NCBI GenBank assembly: GCA_025738555.1
Contig: JAOVFP010000005.1
Coordinates: forward strand, 2,976,001-3,040,000
Length of the DNA: 64,000 nt
Direction: 5' to 3'
DNA from: Cyathus striatus
Lineage: Eukaryota; Basidiomycota; Agaricomycetes; Agaricales; Nidulariaceae
Shown one piece after another: positions 21,466 to 33,270 of the stretch (the stretch's first letter is position 1; each line of letters begins with the position of its first letter). Under the pieces are notes generated by a model. The model was not told the origin of the DNA and made no database searches. It saw only the letters and a list, made by a program, of their open reading frames with translations. The position numbers were made by a program, and so were the translations under genes.

Positions 21466-22449
21466 TCAGTCATGTTCTTTTTCCTGGTTATGGATTTGGA
21501 TATTACTGACCTCTTTTGCGCAATCTGATCCTTTCTGTATCACAATATCCTGACGGATTTGTTTTAGCAGGTTATCATTGATTATCCCCAGATTCATGCC
21601 CCTCCCAACTTCCATACGATCATACCATTCTCTTCTTACTATGGCCTGGTATTTTACGATTGCCTCATCGCCATATTCCTCTTCCCTTATTGGGTGTGTG
21701 TCTAAACACCCGAAGAAATTGGAGAGGGCCTGTATGATATGTGCTGGCCATAGTGTCTTCCCCAGTTCTAGCATCTGCCTCATCATTGCGTGGCGTGCAA
21801 CGTTTACCTCCCCCCAGGTTAATTCTGTATCCTGGCGGATATTCTTCAGGGGTTTTATTGCGGAGAGTGGTTGGAGCGCAATTATGCCATTGGCGCCTGT
21901 CTTGAGGCCTAATGTATCTGTTGAGTTGGTGGAGCGTTCACCTTGTGCTAAGCTACACCCGCGTGGGGTGAAGTAGTCAATTTCCACATATTCTTTGTCC
22001 TTGAGTTTGTTAATTGCGTATTGGGCTGGTCTGTTTAAGGGCATCGCATCAATGCCTACATTTGGGTCGAATATGAAGGGTTTGGCTTTTGTTGGTCTGG
22101 TGTTCTCCTCTTCCTCGTGTTGGTGTCTTAGCTGGGGACTTGGTTCTCTGCTCGCTTCTTGTCGCCTTCTGTTGTCTCTTCTCTGTTCACTGTCATTTTG
22201 TTCTGGTGGATTAGGTTCCTCTTCTTCTTGTTGGCATTGCCTCTCCTCATTTTCTGCCTGTACCTGTGCCTCCCATGCTGCTACTTTCTTTCGTTGGGTT
22301 GCATGCCATGTCGTTACTAGTTTCTCAATAGCTTCCTCATCTGTCATTTGTTCATTTCCCCCTTTGGCCATGTTACGCATGTCTTCAAAAATTTCCCCAC
22401 TAAAGTCTGGGCATGTTTCACCCGATGGGTCTGTCTCGATTCTAGGCAT
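21466..22449 (-). CDS. Gag-like structural protein of the retrotransposon
   Basis: 327 codons starting MPRIETDPSGETCPDF, first frame of the element. It has a Glu/Gln/Arg-rich coiled segment, then a folded part with FIFDPNVGIDAMPLNRPAQ, YFTPRGCSLAQGERSTNS, LTWGEVNVARHAMMRQML and a helical tail with WYDRMEVGRGMNL. I recognise this only as the usual first protein of these basidiomycete elements, probably the capsid-like one. No enzymatic motif is visible. It is uninterrupted, unlike the downstream frames. Confidence 0.65.
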   Translation of the reverse strand: MPRIETDPSGETCPDFSGEIFEDMRNMAKGGNEQMTDEEAIEKLVTTWHATQRKKVAAWEAQVQAENEERQCQQEEEEPNPPEQNDSEQRRDNRRRQEASREPSPQLRHQHEEEENTRPTKAKPFIFDPNVGIDAMPLNRPAQYAINKLKDKEYVEIDYFTPRGCSLAQGERSTNSTDTLGLKTGANGIIALQPLSAIKPLKNIRQDTELTWGEVNVARHAMMRQMLELGKTLWPAHIIQALSNFFGCLDTHPIREEEYGDEAIVKYQAIVRREWYDRMEVGRGMNLGIINDNLLKQIRQDIVIQKGSDCAKEVSNIQIHNQEKEHD

Positions 22450-22918
22450 TATTGTATGTTTAGGTCTGATTTATTAGTTTGTGTTGATATGGCTTGTTAA
22501 TGAAAATTCTGGTGAAGACTCTGCGCGCGTGCCGGTTGGGAACTTCTGAAGGTGGCAGGAAGGTGGTACGAGGAGAATTGGTCACATGTCACCTTCCTGC
22601 CGGAGTCGAAGACTATCGTCTCTCTTTCGGTTCCCTTCACGCGAGACCTACCAACTATCTTAAAAGGTAGCGGGAATCAGCGAATGTACTTATGCGACAC
22701 TGTAACTCTGTAGACCCATATGTTTCTATTATTGCCAAGCATAATCCTTTTGCTTATATTTCGGAAAATCCGCATTGGAGTCGTACAGGAGCGTACAGGT
22801 TCATATTCTTGTGAAGTTTACCTATACATATACAACGTACTTATACTTACTAAAGTTAGTGATTCTAATCAATCATAAGTGGCTGACTGCTTGAGTACAC
22901 ACCTTGGACTAACAGACC
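22450..22918. other. gap between retrotransposon and P450 gene
   Basis: Holds the undefined 5' end of the retrotransposon and the P450 3' region. No gene, RNA or clear repeat was recognised. Confidence 0.4.
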
Positions 22919-25060
22919 CTACAAAAGGCTACGTATATACGCCTTATCATTCTCAGAAAAATCCCCCTCAAAATGCATTACATCCCTGCGCGTAGCCTGA
23001 TATTCAGCCAAAATCATTTCTGCATGTTTTGCAGACCGCGGCTTGATGTCACATTTGAAGGGTTTGGGTTCAGTAGTGATCCCCTTAGAACGAATTTAAA
23101 ACGAACTCAAAAGTGTTCATGTACGAGTCACGTACCTCCTGGTAGGCATCTAGATCAACTTTTCCAACACTGCGTATGTTGAAGCCCCATAGAAGAGTGA
23201 TAACGGTAAGATGCTGTTTTATCATGGTAAATGTAAGCATACTTCGAATAAACAACGCACATACCAAACTGTTCTTCGCGAAATTGTTACCAGGGCAAAC
23301 ACGCTTCGAAGCATTCAAAAGTAAGCAACCTATTAAAGGATAGTATGAGAACAAGTAAATGTACCCTTCCAGCACCAAATAGATATTCAACCACTTTCGC
23401 TCCATCTGGGTTATTGATAAATCTCTCTGGGTTGTATACGTCTGCGTCCGGGAAAAGGTTTTCGTCGTGAAATATACCCCCTGCAGTCATTTATGATAAA
23501 TAAAATATGGTGTCGAAAATTCAAATTCAGCGTACATATGTTCATCACAAGTGTTGCTCCTTCAGGAATCAAGTAGTTATTGTACTTGGAAGCTATTAAA
23601 TAACTAGAAACAGGTATATTTTGTTGAGGAACGTACGTTCACCACTCCACTGGTAGCATGCGGCACGCCTATAGGCGCAACGGGTCTCAGTCTTAATGCC
23701 TTAAACACGAATCAGCATTGAGAGCTCCCAGCTGAATAAATACCACTATCTCACCTCGAGAATCACAGCTCGAACATACGGAAGCTCGTCAACATCTTCC
23801 AATACAGGCGTCCTATCGGTCCCAACGACCGAATCAATTTCCAATTGCGCCTTCTTCATCTCATCCGGGAAAGCAACCATCATAAGAAGAAAAGTCTGCA
23901 CCGCCGCATTGCTAGTATCCGCTCCAGCCTCCACGAGTGCCCGGCATAAATAGCTATCGCAACTTAGTCCGCCTCTATAAAGAAGAGTCAAATTGCTCAC
24001 TTGATACGGATCCGATCAAGCCCCCACGTCGTCCCCTTCTCAAGCAACATCTCCGCAAAACACCCATTTCCTTCCCCCCTCTCTACCCTCTTCTCAACTC
24101 TCTCAAAAAGCCCAAAATATAAATCTTTCTCTTGTCTACTGAGCTTCTTTCCCAGCTTCTTCCACGGATCTAATATTTCAGGGACAAATTTGAGAATAGG
24201 AAAGGCATCCACTGGCGTTTGAGCACCAGGAACAAGGATTGAACTCCATCCTTTCATGAAATCGTAGAATTCGATGTAGATGTCGGAGGAGGAGCTTGGG
24301 ATACGGATGCCGTAGACTACGTTCATTATGCTTGAGAAGTGGAGCCTGCGGGTGTGGTTTGCGAATGCCTGTATAAATCATGAACTTCCTTGACGACCTG
24401 TCATGGCCAATATACGTACCTCTGGATCCTTGAGGAGCTCTACGGCAAGCTGATATGTCTCAGCTTTCTGGATGTGCATGTAATGAATCAAGCATGTCTG
24501 AGCCCGCAATATTTCATGGACAGCTCTTCGTTGGTTCCTCCACAATTCAGCTGTAGATGTATTACCCAGATGTATATGAAAACGGCTTGAAAGGTACTTA
24601 CAATAACCGGTGCTAGGGAAAAACACGTCGTTTTCAGGTACAAAACGTAATCGGTATAACAGGGGAGCGTACAATAAAATAAATGGTTGAGGCTGATATT
24701 CAGAAACCAAGTCGGCAAAGTAGTTCGCTGGACGGTCAGATGTAAGGGCCGTGTTCTTCTCGATTATATGTCGGACAGCCTCTACTGAGCTCATGATGAT
24801 CATCGTCACCGAGCCTACTTTCACTGTACACACATCGCCGTATAGTTTAGCCCATTTCGTGAATCTGCTTCTCAGTAAACAGCTTGCAGCATGACGACAT
24901 GACTTTAAGTGCTCAACTGGATATGTAGGGGGAGAAAGGGTATGACTCCGATGATAGGATAGGTTGGTGGTCCTGGAGGAAGATGCCTCCCTTTTTTACC
25001 AGGCCTGAGCAGCAGATATACGAGAATGGAGCCAGCGATGATAAGGGCGACCGAAGGCAT
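22919..25060 (-). CDS. cytochrome P450 monooxygenase, complete, 12 exons
   Basis: Exons that keep phase throughout: 25060-24918, 24864-24673, 24612-24602 (11-base microexon), 24550-24420, 24368-24001, 23953-23755, 23699-23633, 23592-23536, 23480-23365, 23303-23265, 23213-23136, 23083-22919; 521 aa, normal for the family. It starts with a hydrophobic membrane anchor (VALIIAGSILVYLLL) and the LPPGPP hinge. Then come the I-helix AGADTS near residue 292, the K-helix EALR near 348 split across two exons, PERF, and the heme loop FGAGRRVCPG with the cysteine ligand near residue 431. Expected to be an ER-anchored haem monooxygenase working with P450 reductase. The substrate is unknown. The PVAPIGVPHATS segment is typical of the CYP64-like group in Agaricomycetes. 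A pseudogene paralogue lies directly upstream. Confidence 0.9.
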
Positions 25061-25688
25061 TTGGCCAGACGAGTGGAGATAGCTTGCTACATAGCACTTT
25101 TAAGACAATTGGCTGGGTAAAGATGCCATAACGTACGTCACATAGCCCACCAGGAGCCAATACAAATTGAAGAAGTACGGTATTTTCGTCAGTAGTTAGC
25201 ACCAAACTGAGCCATGTCATGTGGTATTCTGCGGTATCAAATTGGCATCAGGTGATCCAAATTCCAGGACAATGACATATTATTGGACCATGTGGGGTGG
25301 ATCTCAACTGGATCTAATCAAAACGAATTTTTAGATGGGTTTGAGTGCCGTTCGCACCACATAAATTTTTCGGTACATTTTGGTTGCATTTATGATTTTT
25401 GGGAGATCCTCCACGCTTTGGAATGAGTTAGAGGAGGAAACTGTGTGATGTATTCAATGTTTTCTAAAATCCTCGCCCTAATGCTTCATGGTAATTTCGA
25501 CGCATGACATAAGTAGAGTGTGCAAGTGATGTTAAGTTTGACGTTTGGGCCCGATAATGTAATAGGAATATTTAGTCTCGGTTTTCCACTGTAACTCTGG
25601 GAAATGATCAACAACGTTAGGACCTTACATTCCACGATTTCCAGCTTTTGTCTTGACTGCTTGACTACACACCTTCGACCAACAGATC
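25061..25688. other. intergenic between the two P450 copies
   Basis: Should contain the promoter of the intact P450 gene. No other feature was recognised. Sequence near 25650-25760 is the 3' end of the second copy and closely matches the 3' end of the first. Confidence 0.5.
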
Positions 25689-27808
25689 CTACGAAAGGTT
25701 ATGTATATACACCTTATCCATCTCAGAAAAATCCCCTTCAAAATGCATCACATCTTCCGCGTAGCCTGATATTCAGCCAAAATCATTTCTGCGTGCTTCG
25801 CAGACCGCGCCTAGATATCGCATTTGGAGGGCTTAGGTTCGGAAGTGATCCCCTACAAGACAATTCAATAGATGAAGTCTAAAAGTTTACATATATACAC
25901 GTACCTCTTGGAAAGCATCTAAATTAACCTTTCCAACGCTGTGTATATTGAAGCCCCATAGAAGCGTCATTACAGTAAGGTGCCGTTTTTGTGGTCAGTG
26001 AAAGTCTACTTCGATAAGCAACGCACATACCAAACCATTCTTTGCAAAATTATTTCCAGGACAGACGCGCTTCAATCAACGGTAAGCAATTCACTACAAA
26101 AAAATACGAGAGCGAGTAAACGCACCCTTCCAGCTCCAAACAGATATTCAACTACCCTTTGCATCCTCTGGGTTGTTGATGAATCGCTCTGGAATGTACG
26201 TATCTGCATTGGGAAAAAGGTTTTCGTCACCCATATCACGATGTTGAAAAATATGAACCTGAACATACATGTGTTCATTACAAGTATTGCTCCTTCGGGA
26301 ATCAAGTAGTAATTATACTAGGGTGTTGTTAAATGACTTTAAAACATAAGCATTTTGTCAAAGCACATACGTTCACCGCTCCGCTCGTAGCATGAGGCAC
26401 ACCCGTAGGCGTAATAGTCTCAACCTTAACACCTAAAACACGAAGAGTGACTGGCATTAAGCGCTTAAATGAATATTAATGATCTCACCTCAAGAATTGC
26501 AGCTCGAACATATGGAAGCGGGCCATCAATATCTTCCAGCACAGGCATCCTATCCATCCCAACCAACGAATCAATTTCCAACTGCACCTTGAACTTCTCC
26601 ATCTCATCCAGGAAAGCAATCATTACAAGAAGAAAGGTCTACAACGCCGCATTGCTAGTATCCGTTCCAGCCTCCACGAGCGTCCGGCATAGATAACTAT
26701 CGCAACTTAGTCCACCTCTATCATAAAGAGTCGAAAATTTGAGATGCTCACTTGGTAGTAGTCCTATCAAGCCCCGACGCGGCACCCTTCTCAAGCAACG
26801 CCTCCGCAAAACATTCATTCCCTTCGCCCTTCTCCACCCTCCTCTCAACTCTCTCCAAAAGCCCGAAATACAAATCCTTCTCTTGCGTGCTCAGTTTTCT
26901 CGCGAGCTTCCTCCACATGGCTAGCATCTCCGGGAGGAACTTCAAAATGGGATAGGCGTCGACGGGTATTTGACCCCCCGGGACTAGGATCTCGCTCCAC
27001 CCTTTGATGAATTCATAGAATTTGGTGTGTATGTCAGATGAGGAGCTTGGGATGCGGATGCCGTAGACTACGTTCATTATGCTTGAGAAGGTGAGGCGAC
27101 GAGTGTGGCTTGCGAATCCCTGTATAGTGTTGGCTTTATTTACTAATTTATGCAGTATACGTACCTCGGGATTCTTTAGGAGCTCTACGGTAAGCTGATA
27201 CGTCTCTGCTTTCTGTACCGGGGCGCACTTTAGGCAAGTTTGTGCACGCAGCATTTCGTGTATAGCTCTCCGTTGTGTTTTCCATAAATCAACTGTATGT
27301 GTGATTCACTAAGTAATATAAAAATGATGTGAGAGTGCTTACAGTAACGAGTACTAAAGTTAGCATTTGAAGAGTTTCAGTTAAGTAATAATCAGATGTA
27401 GTAGATACACGTACAACGGCGTATGGCTGAAGCTGATATTCCGAAACCAAGTCAGAGAAACGGTTCGTGGTACGATCAGATGTGAGTGCTGTATTCTTCT
27501 CAATTATATACCGAACAGCCTCCACTGAGCTCATGACGAACATCATCAAAGAACCTAATTTCACCGTGTGTACATTTCCATATTGTTTTGCCCATTTCTG
27601 AATCTGATAAGACGCTGAGTATGAAGACTCGCAGGAAACACGAATCGCTCAACTGGAAGTGGAGGGGCATAGAGGGGGCATCTCCGATGATTGGATAGGG
27701 CGGTGGTCCTGGAGGAAGATGCTTGTCTCTTTTGCTAGGTCTAAGTAGCAGATATGCTAGGATGGAACCAACGATGAGAAAGGCGACTGAAGGCATTAGG
27801 GCGGACAA
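25689..27808 (-). pseudogene. cytochrome P450 pseudogene, tandem paralogue
   Basis: It aligns exon by exon with the intact P450 gene downstream: the anchor MPSVAFLIVGSILAYLLL with LPPGPP, SSVEAVRYIIEKNTALTSDR, IRIPSSSSDIHTKFYEF, I-helix AGTDTSNAAL, PERFINN and FGAGR. It carries clear damage. A TAG at 26641-26639 replaces the Gln codon that follows the I-helix in the intact copy. One extra base near 26155 shifts the frame just before the VVEYLFGAGR segment. One base appears to be missing at the start of exon 2 (about 27605), where the intact copy has TTCACGAAATGG. Splice phases around the microexon also fail. All homologous exons are otherwise present, so the duplication was complete and inactivation is recent. 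Confidence 0.85.
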
Positions 27809-28394
27809 GCTACTAGTTCACTGGAGACGGCTCTTTTAATACAAATGGTCATGGAGAGAGACACCGCTGAGGCTGAGAGAGCTGTGAGAGAGCTCTTAGC
27901 TGCCAGTGTATAGACTGCGTAGTGTGAACGGCAACTGGGTAGCCAATCAGAAAGCAATACTTGAATAGCTTGAAGCTAAAGAAGTATTCCCTTGAGTACG
28001 CCAGTACCTACTTAGGAAGTACCTAAGACAAGTATCAGATATCAAGTGCTTATTCAGTTTAAAACTGTCTTCATATTTAAAATTTTGTACAATTCTCGCC
28101 TTGAGATTGAAATATTGAAGCTTGATGTATGATGCTTCAGTAATTGAAAGGCATGCACATGACATGGAGCGATGCAAGAGATATCAATAGCCACCTTGCT
28201 TAAGCTTGTCAAAAGCAAAGTATCTGGCAGGTTATTATCAAAACACTTTTCGTTATCCACGTGATTTTTCGCACGGTCAACTGCCTCTTTGCTCCTGCTC
28301 CGTTTTCAACTTTAGGTTTTGAGTCTTTCAATAAATCAATAAGGTCGACAAGCGGCAAGGCCCGCTACCTTACATTACCTACTCAAGATTGAGA
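27809..28394. other. intergenic, upstream of the P450 pseudogene
   Basis: No gene, RNA or repeat recognised. Confidence 0.4.
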
Positions 28395-28673
28395 TCAATA
28401 TGCCAGAAGGTGAGTAAAATCCAGAAAACACACCCGCGTACTAAAACTGCGCCTTCCACGCTCCTGTTGCTCATCTGCGTGACCCCAATCTTTGGCCAAT
28501 CTGGTTTGGCTCTGTAATTCTTGGGACGTCTCAACAGACGACTTTGTAGGAGTTGGTAGTCTTCTTGCCCATAGCTGAGTGTTCCCATAGTTGTGTCCTA
28601 CCGGTGCTGGTGCTAATGATTTGGGCAGCCGAGGCCCGGCGCGTCGTAAGGAGTAATTTGGGAGTTTTGACAT
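28395..28673 (-). CDS. possible small unrecognised protein
   Basis: A 92-codon frame starting MSKLPNYSLRRAGPRLPK, basic and without a clear domain. It may continue past a GTGTGT donor near residue 80. Its upstream region is the MITE at 28703. I do not recognise it, and it may be chance. Confidence 0.25.
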   Translation of the reverse strand: MSKLPNYSLRRAGPRLPKSLAPAPVGHNYGNTQLWARRLPTPTKSSVETSQELQSQTRLAKDWGHADEQQERGRRSFSTRVCFLDFTHLLAY

Positions 28674-28702
28674 TGTTGATTACTGTTGTCTAATGGCTTT
28701 TA

Positions 28703-29383
28703 CAGCCGTTTGCAGAAATCATGGCAGTCGCGTGCCATTTTCGGCAATTACGGGTGGACCTAACCCTAGCCAAACCCTAGCCAACCACAGCGCAAATCAT
28801 CACCTTTGCTATGATCTAAAGCTAGTAGCTACTATATGTATTACAGTACTATCAGGACATACAAATGTGAACATATTCACGGTCACTGCCAGTCAGAAAT
28901 TGGAAAGCAGAGCATGAATTCACAAGTTCAAACTTCCCAGACTCCCAGACTCCAGTGTCCCACTCGCCCCTTTCCAACTTTGTCCCAACTCCACCTCTTC
29001 CTCTTTCACTTATCCCTTTCCCTCCACTATTCCAATAAATATGCAGATTTCCAATAGAAAGAAGTAGTTGAAGAGGACTGAGGCTGAGAAGTGAGTAATG
29101 CTTGGGTATTGCCTGAGTCACGAGTGCTTGAGCTTCACTTGAGCATTGCCCACCTTAGCTAGCCACAATTCATTGAAAGGCCTGAGATCCATGATAATAA
29201 CACATCAGATCCCGAATACTGAGACAAAGAGCACTTGGCGGAGATGATTGGGTGAGGATTTGGAGGATTGTGGTACACTACCAGTTGGCCAGGTGCCGCG
29301 CGTCACTAGGGTTTGGTTAGGGTTAGGTCCACCCACAATTGCCGAAAATGGCCGGCGACTGCCATGATTTCTGCAAACGGCTG
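28703..29383. mobile_element. Tc1/mariner-type MITE with 78-base TIRs and TA target duplication
   Basis: 28703-28780 and 29306-29383 are inverted repeats matching at about 73 of 78 bases. Both begin CAGCCGTTTGCAGAAATCAT and are flanked by TA (28701-28702 and 29384-29385), the hallmark of Tc1/mariner insertions. The inner end of each TIR has telomere-like CCTAACCCTA/TAGGGTTAGG strings. The 525-base interior has no transposase, so the element is non-autonomous. Confidence 0.88.
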
Positions 29384-30949
29384 TAAGTTACTGATCAGTG
29401 ATCAGAGCCTTCGTATTAAATCCGTATTTCAAATCGATCTCAAGAGTCGGGTCGATTCGAGTCTCGAATTAAAGTTGAACATACTTTCCCTCATAATTAA
29501 CGGAGCTGCAATGTATTGTCTATACTTTATGAAACAAATGAAAAGAGATAGAAAATCAGGATTTGTACTGATTCGTTGTTGTTACAGAAATAATCAAGAA
29601 ATAATCGCTCAGAGAAAAGTACGAGACCATACCAGCTTCCGAGACATTACAGAGCGAATCAGCTGGGGAACAGTGCCTGGTACTATTAAGAACATACATG
29701 CGACCAGTGTTCATATTGGAAAGCAGCATGGAGCATGCGGGAATCTTGGCTGGCGGCAACTAGAAATAACACACTGTCCATCAGAAAGCGCGCTGGAAAG
29801 AAAACAATATGAGGTTCTCGGTGCTAGCTTCTGAGGAATCACTTAAAGCTAATTTATATATAGAGAACAAAACAATAAGCGCCAGCAGGAGTACGAACAA
29901 GGAGAGCAAGGCTGGAGCCTGGCGGTTATACCAATGGAGGAGGCGACTACCGTACACGGAAACTACACAGTACACTGATACTTCACCGGCAACACCCAAG
30001 GATGGCTTCTCAAGTTTCAGAGCTTGAGTCACGTGCCACCGGGAGGGGAGTGTATTAGCGTAGTGCCAACGTAGGTCTCAGCGTGCGCCAAACATGAGAA
30101 TACGGGTACCGTGCCGTTCCGACGACGAAGCTTTCCAACATGTCCACTTGTTATTGGCAAGTTATTCGAAACGCGGGCTTGGGCGCCTTCTTCGTGTCTC
30201 CAGCCATCGAGTTTAGAATCGGTGAAAGCCACTGGAGCGTATGAAACTAAGCAGAAAAGCAGTGCATTGGCGGCACGATGTACTCTTCAACATGAAGACT
30301 TTCACTTCATGTCTAGAGGTCGGAGGCTGTTCTTCCACATACATGCCACAGAGCCATAGAGCTGCTGGACGTCTCCAGCACGCGGAGTTAGCCTCTCTTC
30401 TCCTCATAGACTGCGGAAGCGCAATAGCAACAAGAGGCTGTTCCTCAAAAACTCACAGGATACCGGGATAAAGGCTATCCTAAACCAGCGGCAAAAGATT
30501 TCAGGACGACGATTGCATGTAGACCAGCCCTACACGATTACAACAGGTTCAAGTCCTATTGGGAACAAAGTCAGTTTCCCTGGGGGCCAGGGCCGAGGAT
30601 GAGCGCTTCAGCGGCTTGCAACAGCGGGCTAGGCTGTCGCTCTAAGGGGTACAGATTCAGCACACCAAGGATTGCCAGTGCATGACTTCTGTGCCTATCC
30701 AATAGCTTGAGTTAATGTGAAGGGTGCTTGTTTAACAGCTTGTTTAACAGTCTGGGTCAAAGTGAGCTGGGGGCGGGGGTACATATCAACCGTAAGCTGC
30801 TAGAGCTAGTAACTTCAGCCGCAAGACATCAAGGTTCCGCTAACAATGCAACAATGCCACGCAACGAGCGACCTATAGGCTAGGGGCTTGCAACTACCCA
30901 ATGATTTTCGTGTGGTGCGTCATATATGTCTAAAGCAGAGACCAAAGTC
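29384..30949. other. no recognisable gene
   Basis: Several short open frames occur on both strands (for example 29313-29834 plus), but none shows a domain, a convincing intron pattern or a paralogue in the window. Sequence from about 30500 begins to resemble the repeat field that follows. Confidence 0.4.
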
Positions 30950-33270
30950 CCTAGGATACGCGAATGTTCACTGCTTACAGTGTACAAGAGTATCTTCGGT
31001 AGTGCGCCAGCGAGTTTGAGGCAGATAGAGGGCCGTAGTACTGCACCCTGTAGTGGTAGAGTCAAAGTGGGCGGCCTAGGATGAAAGGAATACGCCGGCG
31101 TAATGCCATCTGTAAACAGACAGAGGCAACAGGCCCCTCAGTTGCGACACGACAAGTTTCAAGTGGAATAGGGAACACTAACTACCTGAACCCCATCATC
31201 CGAAAGTTACCCCCGCACGTGCAGTAACCACCGTCTTCGCAGCATTTTACCGCCCACTTTACACCTCGAGTCAGAGTGACGTGTGCACTGCAACATATGC
31301 ACACCCCTAGATAAAGTAGATGCGGCTTTGGTGGCGAGTCGACAAGTTTCCAGTGGCATAGACCACCTGCTATATTGTACATAACTAGCAGTCGCGCCAG
31401 CAAGCTTGAGGCGATAGCAACAATGGCAAGGGTACCTGTGACGTAGATGTAGTGGAGGAGTTAAAATGAAAGGCCAAGGATCGAGGCGATACGCAGGCGT
31501 AATACCAGCCGTGAACCAATAGAGGAGCCATTGCCCTCAGCCACCAAACAACAAATTTTCAGTGGAATACGAAGGTTAGTCTACACCCCATCATTTGCGA
31601 TCTAACTCCATACGAGCAGCATGTAGACTCATAATTAAACCTGCGACGCGATGATCATCGTAGGACATACTGTGTTCCCTTTACACCTCGAGTCAGAGTG
31701 ACCTTACGTGCACTGCATTATATGTAAGCCCCTAGACAAGGTAGCAGTAGCCTTGGCTACGAGTCAGCAAGCTTGAGAAAGCAGTAAGGTGCTTTGTTTT
31801 GTACGAGCAGCGGAGTGATACCATTACGTTTGAGATGTAGGTATATCATAGTTAAAGTCAAAGTTCCCCGCCGCATGTTATACAATTCGCCTTCGTTAAG
31901 GAAACTAGCAGTACCTCCCAAAACGGTACAGCAACTTTGAGGTAGATAGCAGCAGTGAAAGGGTGCCAGTGCAATATCCTCTATCCTTGTACTGGTGGAG
32001 TCTAAATGAGTGACCCGTAATGTCAACCATAATGGAACTTGTAGCAGTGCCCTCCATCGCGTGATGACAAGTTTGCAGTAGCATAGATAGGGAGGCTACC
32101 CATATCGTTGCCCCGTAGGAGCTGCGAGAGGCTTCACCGCCGTTTTCAAGGCGCCATGACCTGTAAGTGTATCATAGTCAGTGACCTGCGGGCCAGCCAG
32201 GCGAAGATTGTCGAAACGTGCCTCATATACTCGTCAACAGCAGAGGTCAAAGCCCCAGGATAGACGAATGCCTACTTACGACGGTGTGTATAACTAGCAG
32301 TACCTTCGATAGCGCACCAGCAAGCTCGAGGCAGATAGTAACAGTGGCGTACCGGTACCGTAGTACCGCACCCTTGTAGTGGTAAAATCAAAATGAGCAG
32401 CAAGGGATCGGGGGGATACGCTGGCGTAATGCCAGGTAATAGACCCCTTGGTCGCGAGATGACAGGTTTCAAATACCCAGCCACACCATCTATGAAACAC
32501 CTCCACAAGTGCAATATGTCCAACTTATAGTAGCGTTGCAACCAGATGATGAGCTATGATCATCGCAACACGTGCCCCTCCCCGCCCATTTTTATACCTC
32601 GAGTCAAGAGTCTCAGTGACGTTCGTGCACTGCACATATGTACACCCCTAGACAAAGTGGAAACTAACAGCAGCTTCAGTTGCGAGGGCAGGAATTTTAA
32701 GGGATATGCGAAAGGATACCGCCGCCTGATATTCAGTAGCCTGCATGCCTCCGCCAGGTGAAACTTGCCGTAACATGCATTGTACTTGTCAACAGCAGAG
32801 GTCCACGTCCCCTGGATACGCGAATGCCCATTTGCTACGTCGTACAGAACCGGCAGCACCTTCAGTAGCGGGACAGAATTTTGAGGTTGGCATCAATAGC
32901 ATGAGCAATGTATCATGGTCTTTCGGTAACGAAACGGCTGGTCTGAGGTAAACAGCATAAGTGGTTAGAGTGCCAGCCTGCAGCACTGTACCCTAGCCGA
33001 GGAGTCAAAATGAGCGAGTGGCCCTAGCAGTGGAGAAACATTGGCGAGGTCAGCATTTCAATAGTCAACCACCGGAGGCACTGTACCCTGAGCCCTCGTC
33101 CGCAGGACAATTCACCAACCAGTGCACACAGTCCATGAATTAACCCCGCACGCGCAGTAGTCACTGACTCATAACACGCAAATAATTCTGAAACGCAATG
33201 ATTATAGCACGTGCCCCGTCCATTGTACATCTTGAGTCAGACATCCAGAATGACGCTGTCCAATAAAACA
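30950..33270 (+). repeat. field of degenerate tandem repeats, unit near 370-420 bases
   Basis: Landmarks recur in the same order and orientation. GCGCCAGC(A/G)AG followed by TTGAGGC occurs at 31004 and 31394, with related forms at 31766, 31941 and 32312. CGAGTCAGAGTGAC occurs at 31268 and 31688, with diverged forms near 32600 and 33233. GGATACGCGAATG occurs at 30954 and 32813. Variants of GGCGTAATGCC follow ACGC at 31091, 31492 and 32422. Phrases such as GACAAGTTTC(A/C)AGTGG also recur. Copies are heavily diverged and spacing is irregular, so this is an old, partly rearranged array. CpG is not depleted. Confidence 0.7.

Larger units (their letters stand above)
17606..22449 (-). mobile_element. 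tyrosine-recombinase retrotransposon (DIRS/Ngaro-type), decayed
   Basis: On the minus strand the order is Gag-like protein, zinc-knuckle protein, reverse transcriptase plus RNase H, then a tyrosine recombinase. No aspartic protease or DDE integrase is present. That combination defines the DIRS order of YR retrotransposons. The coordinates cover the coding core; termini were not found, although split or inverted repeats are expected outside it. No methyltransferase domain was seen, unlike classical DIRS1. Both the RT/RNase H and recombinase frames hold premature TGA codons, so this copy is unlikely to be autonomous. Confidence 0.82.

Noticed and set aside
28741..29335. Telomere or subtelomere signal
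   Set aside because: Only two or three TTAGGG-like units, mirrored in both TIRs of a MITE; housekeeping genes lie on both sides.
30546..30556. GGTTCAAGTCC, a tRNA B-box look-alike
   Set aside because: No A-box or cloverleaf stems at the right distance upstream and no acceptor stem pairing.
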